This document shows positions 50,376-50,908 of a stretch of 50,908 bases of DNA, piece after piece; positions within the stretch are counted from its first letter, which is position 1; the number at the start of each line of letters is the position of its first letter. The position numbers and the translations under genes were made by a program. Source of the DNA: Lachnospiraceae bacterium (GTDB lineage Bacteria; Bacillota; Clostridia; Lachnospirales; Lachnospiraceae); the NCBI GenBank assembly GCA_017542245.1, contig JAFXXN010000049.1, forward strand, positions 1 through 50,908, written 5' to 3'. Below the pieces are notes generated by a model, which made no database searches, was not told the origin of the DNA, and saw nothing but the letters and a program-made list of their open reading frames with translations.

Positions 50376-50544
50376 TGATTTTAGTGCGAGGTTATATCTT
50401 ACATATAATGTCAGGATTCTTCGCACCAGTAATTTATAAGGAAAATTATTCTTTTTGTTTCAAATTGAAATAAAAAGTAAAATAAAATGTGCAATACTCA
50501 TAAAAAACTATTCAATATGGAGTCATTTTTTGTGATGTATTGCT
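50376..50544 (+). promoter_or_regulatory. CRISPR leader
   Basis: 169 bases, very AT-rich, between the cas2 stop and the first repeat. It holds an inverted repeat TTTCAAATTGAAA at 50458-50470 and A/T runs. It should carry the array promoter and the Cas1-Cas2 docking site; no clear promoter boxes could be fixed. Confidence 0.7.
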
Positions 50545-50908
50545 GTCTCCCCTCGTATGAGGGGAGCGGATTGAAATATATAACCCCCATAAAACGGGGG
50601 TGGGGCATAGCGTCTCCCCTCGTATGAGGGGAGCGGATTGAAATTGGTTATCAAGAAATTGTTGATTATTTTACAGGTCTCCCCTCGTATGAGGGGAGCG
50701 GATTGAAATGAAAGAAAAGGTTTTTTAGGCTTTTTTGGTAATGTCTCCCCTCGTATGAGGGGAGCGGATTGAAATTATATTTTTAATTGCGTTTGCGGTG
50801 GCAACACCGTCTCCCCTCGTATGAGGGGAGCGGATTGAAATTAAATAATACTTTTCAATTTCAAAACAATTCTAGTCTCCCCTCGTATGAGGGGAGCGGA
50901 TTGAAATT
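50545..50908 (+). CRISPR. Type I-C CRISPR array, leader-proximal part, continues past the window
   Basis: Six identical 33-base repeats start at 50545, 50612, 50677, 50743, 50809 and 50875. Each begins GTCTCCCCTCGTATGAGGGG and ends AGCGGATTGAAAT. The repeat folds as CTCCCCTC-GTAT-GAGGGGAG and ends in the usual GATTGAAAT 3' handle. Spacers are 34, 32, 33, 33 and 33 bases. The last base of the window begins a sixth spacer, so the array runs on. The first spacer (50578-50611) contains its own CCCCC/GGGGG inverted repeat. All repeats being identical suggests a young or active leader end. Confidence 0.97.

Noticed and set aside
50578-50611. A terminator between the first two CRISPR repeats
   Set aside because: The hairpin is spacer content without a T-run and lies within a regular array.
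50545-50908. Self-targeting by the visible spacers
   Set aside because: By eye I found no match of any of the five spacers to the rest of the window; the rest of the genome cannot be checked here.

Overview
The window looks like chromosome from a rumen or gut Lachnospiraceae bacterium of the Butyrivibrio/Pseudobutyrivibrio type. This is inferred from gene content and style: moderately AT-rich DNA, AAAGGAG-type ribosome binding sites, TTGACA/TATAAT promoters, a SCIFF ranthipeptide with its radical-SAM maturase, a biotin-dependent Na+-pumping decarboxylase cluster, and xylan/cellulose enzymes of families GH5, GH8, GH10 and a GH120-like protein. No tRNA or rRNA gene was recognised.

Layout. 1-4874: a five-gene decarboxylase/transcarboxylase cluster (acyl-CoA carboxyltransferase cut by the window edge, OadG-like subunit, biotin carrier, OadB-like Na+ pump, pyruvate/oxaloacetate carboxyltransferase). 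4969-15787: xylo-oligosaccharide GH8, the SCIFF pair scfA/scfB, an Orn/Lys/Arg decarboxylase, a MATE exporter, a membrane-anchored GH5 with a CBM2-like domain, pncB, and a cytoplasmic GH10. 15987-23086: a frameshifted MacB/FtsX-type ABC locus followed by housekeeping genes (SpoU methyltransferase, nrdR, comM/yifB, dprA). 23188-26688: a secreted Cys/His amidase-like protein on the minus strand and a GH120-like beta-helix enzyme, with copies of a hairpin repeat on either side of the minus-strand gene. 26796-29905: a split ABC exporter (TMD, NBD, TMD) behind a MerR-type promoter, followed by an isolated 36-codon gene with its own promoter and terminator. 30049-42192: an accessory-looking stretch with an alkaline-phosphatase-fold enzyme, four GNAT domains (one fused to a P-loop kinase-like domain), a small EF-Tu-like protein, an S51 peptidase, HD and C_GCAxxG proteins, a heterodimeric ABC exporter, an EamA transporter and a PPC-domain protein. 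42318-50908: a complete type I-C CRISPR-Cas locus (cas3-cas5c-cas8c-cas7c-cas4-cas1-cas2, leader, at least six repeats). It is preceded by a 58-codon HTH gene that has a consensus promoter and a perfect palindrome at the predicted start of transcription.

How the genes fit together. GH8, GH10 and the GH120-like enzyme lack export signals, so they probably finish xylo-oligosaccharide breakdown inside the cell, while the anchored GH5 works at the surface. The biotin cluster would couple decarboxylation to Na+ export. The items most worth a second look are the apparent ATA start of cas2, the HTH gene and palindrome in front of the cas genes, the orphan 36-residue peptide beside the split MerR-promoter ABC exporter, and two probable frameshifts in ABC transporter genes.
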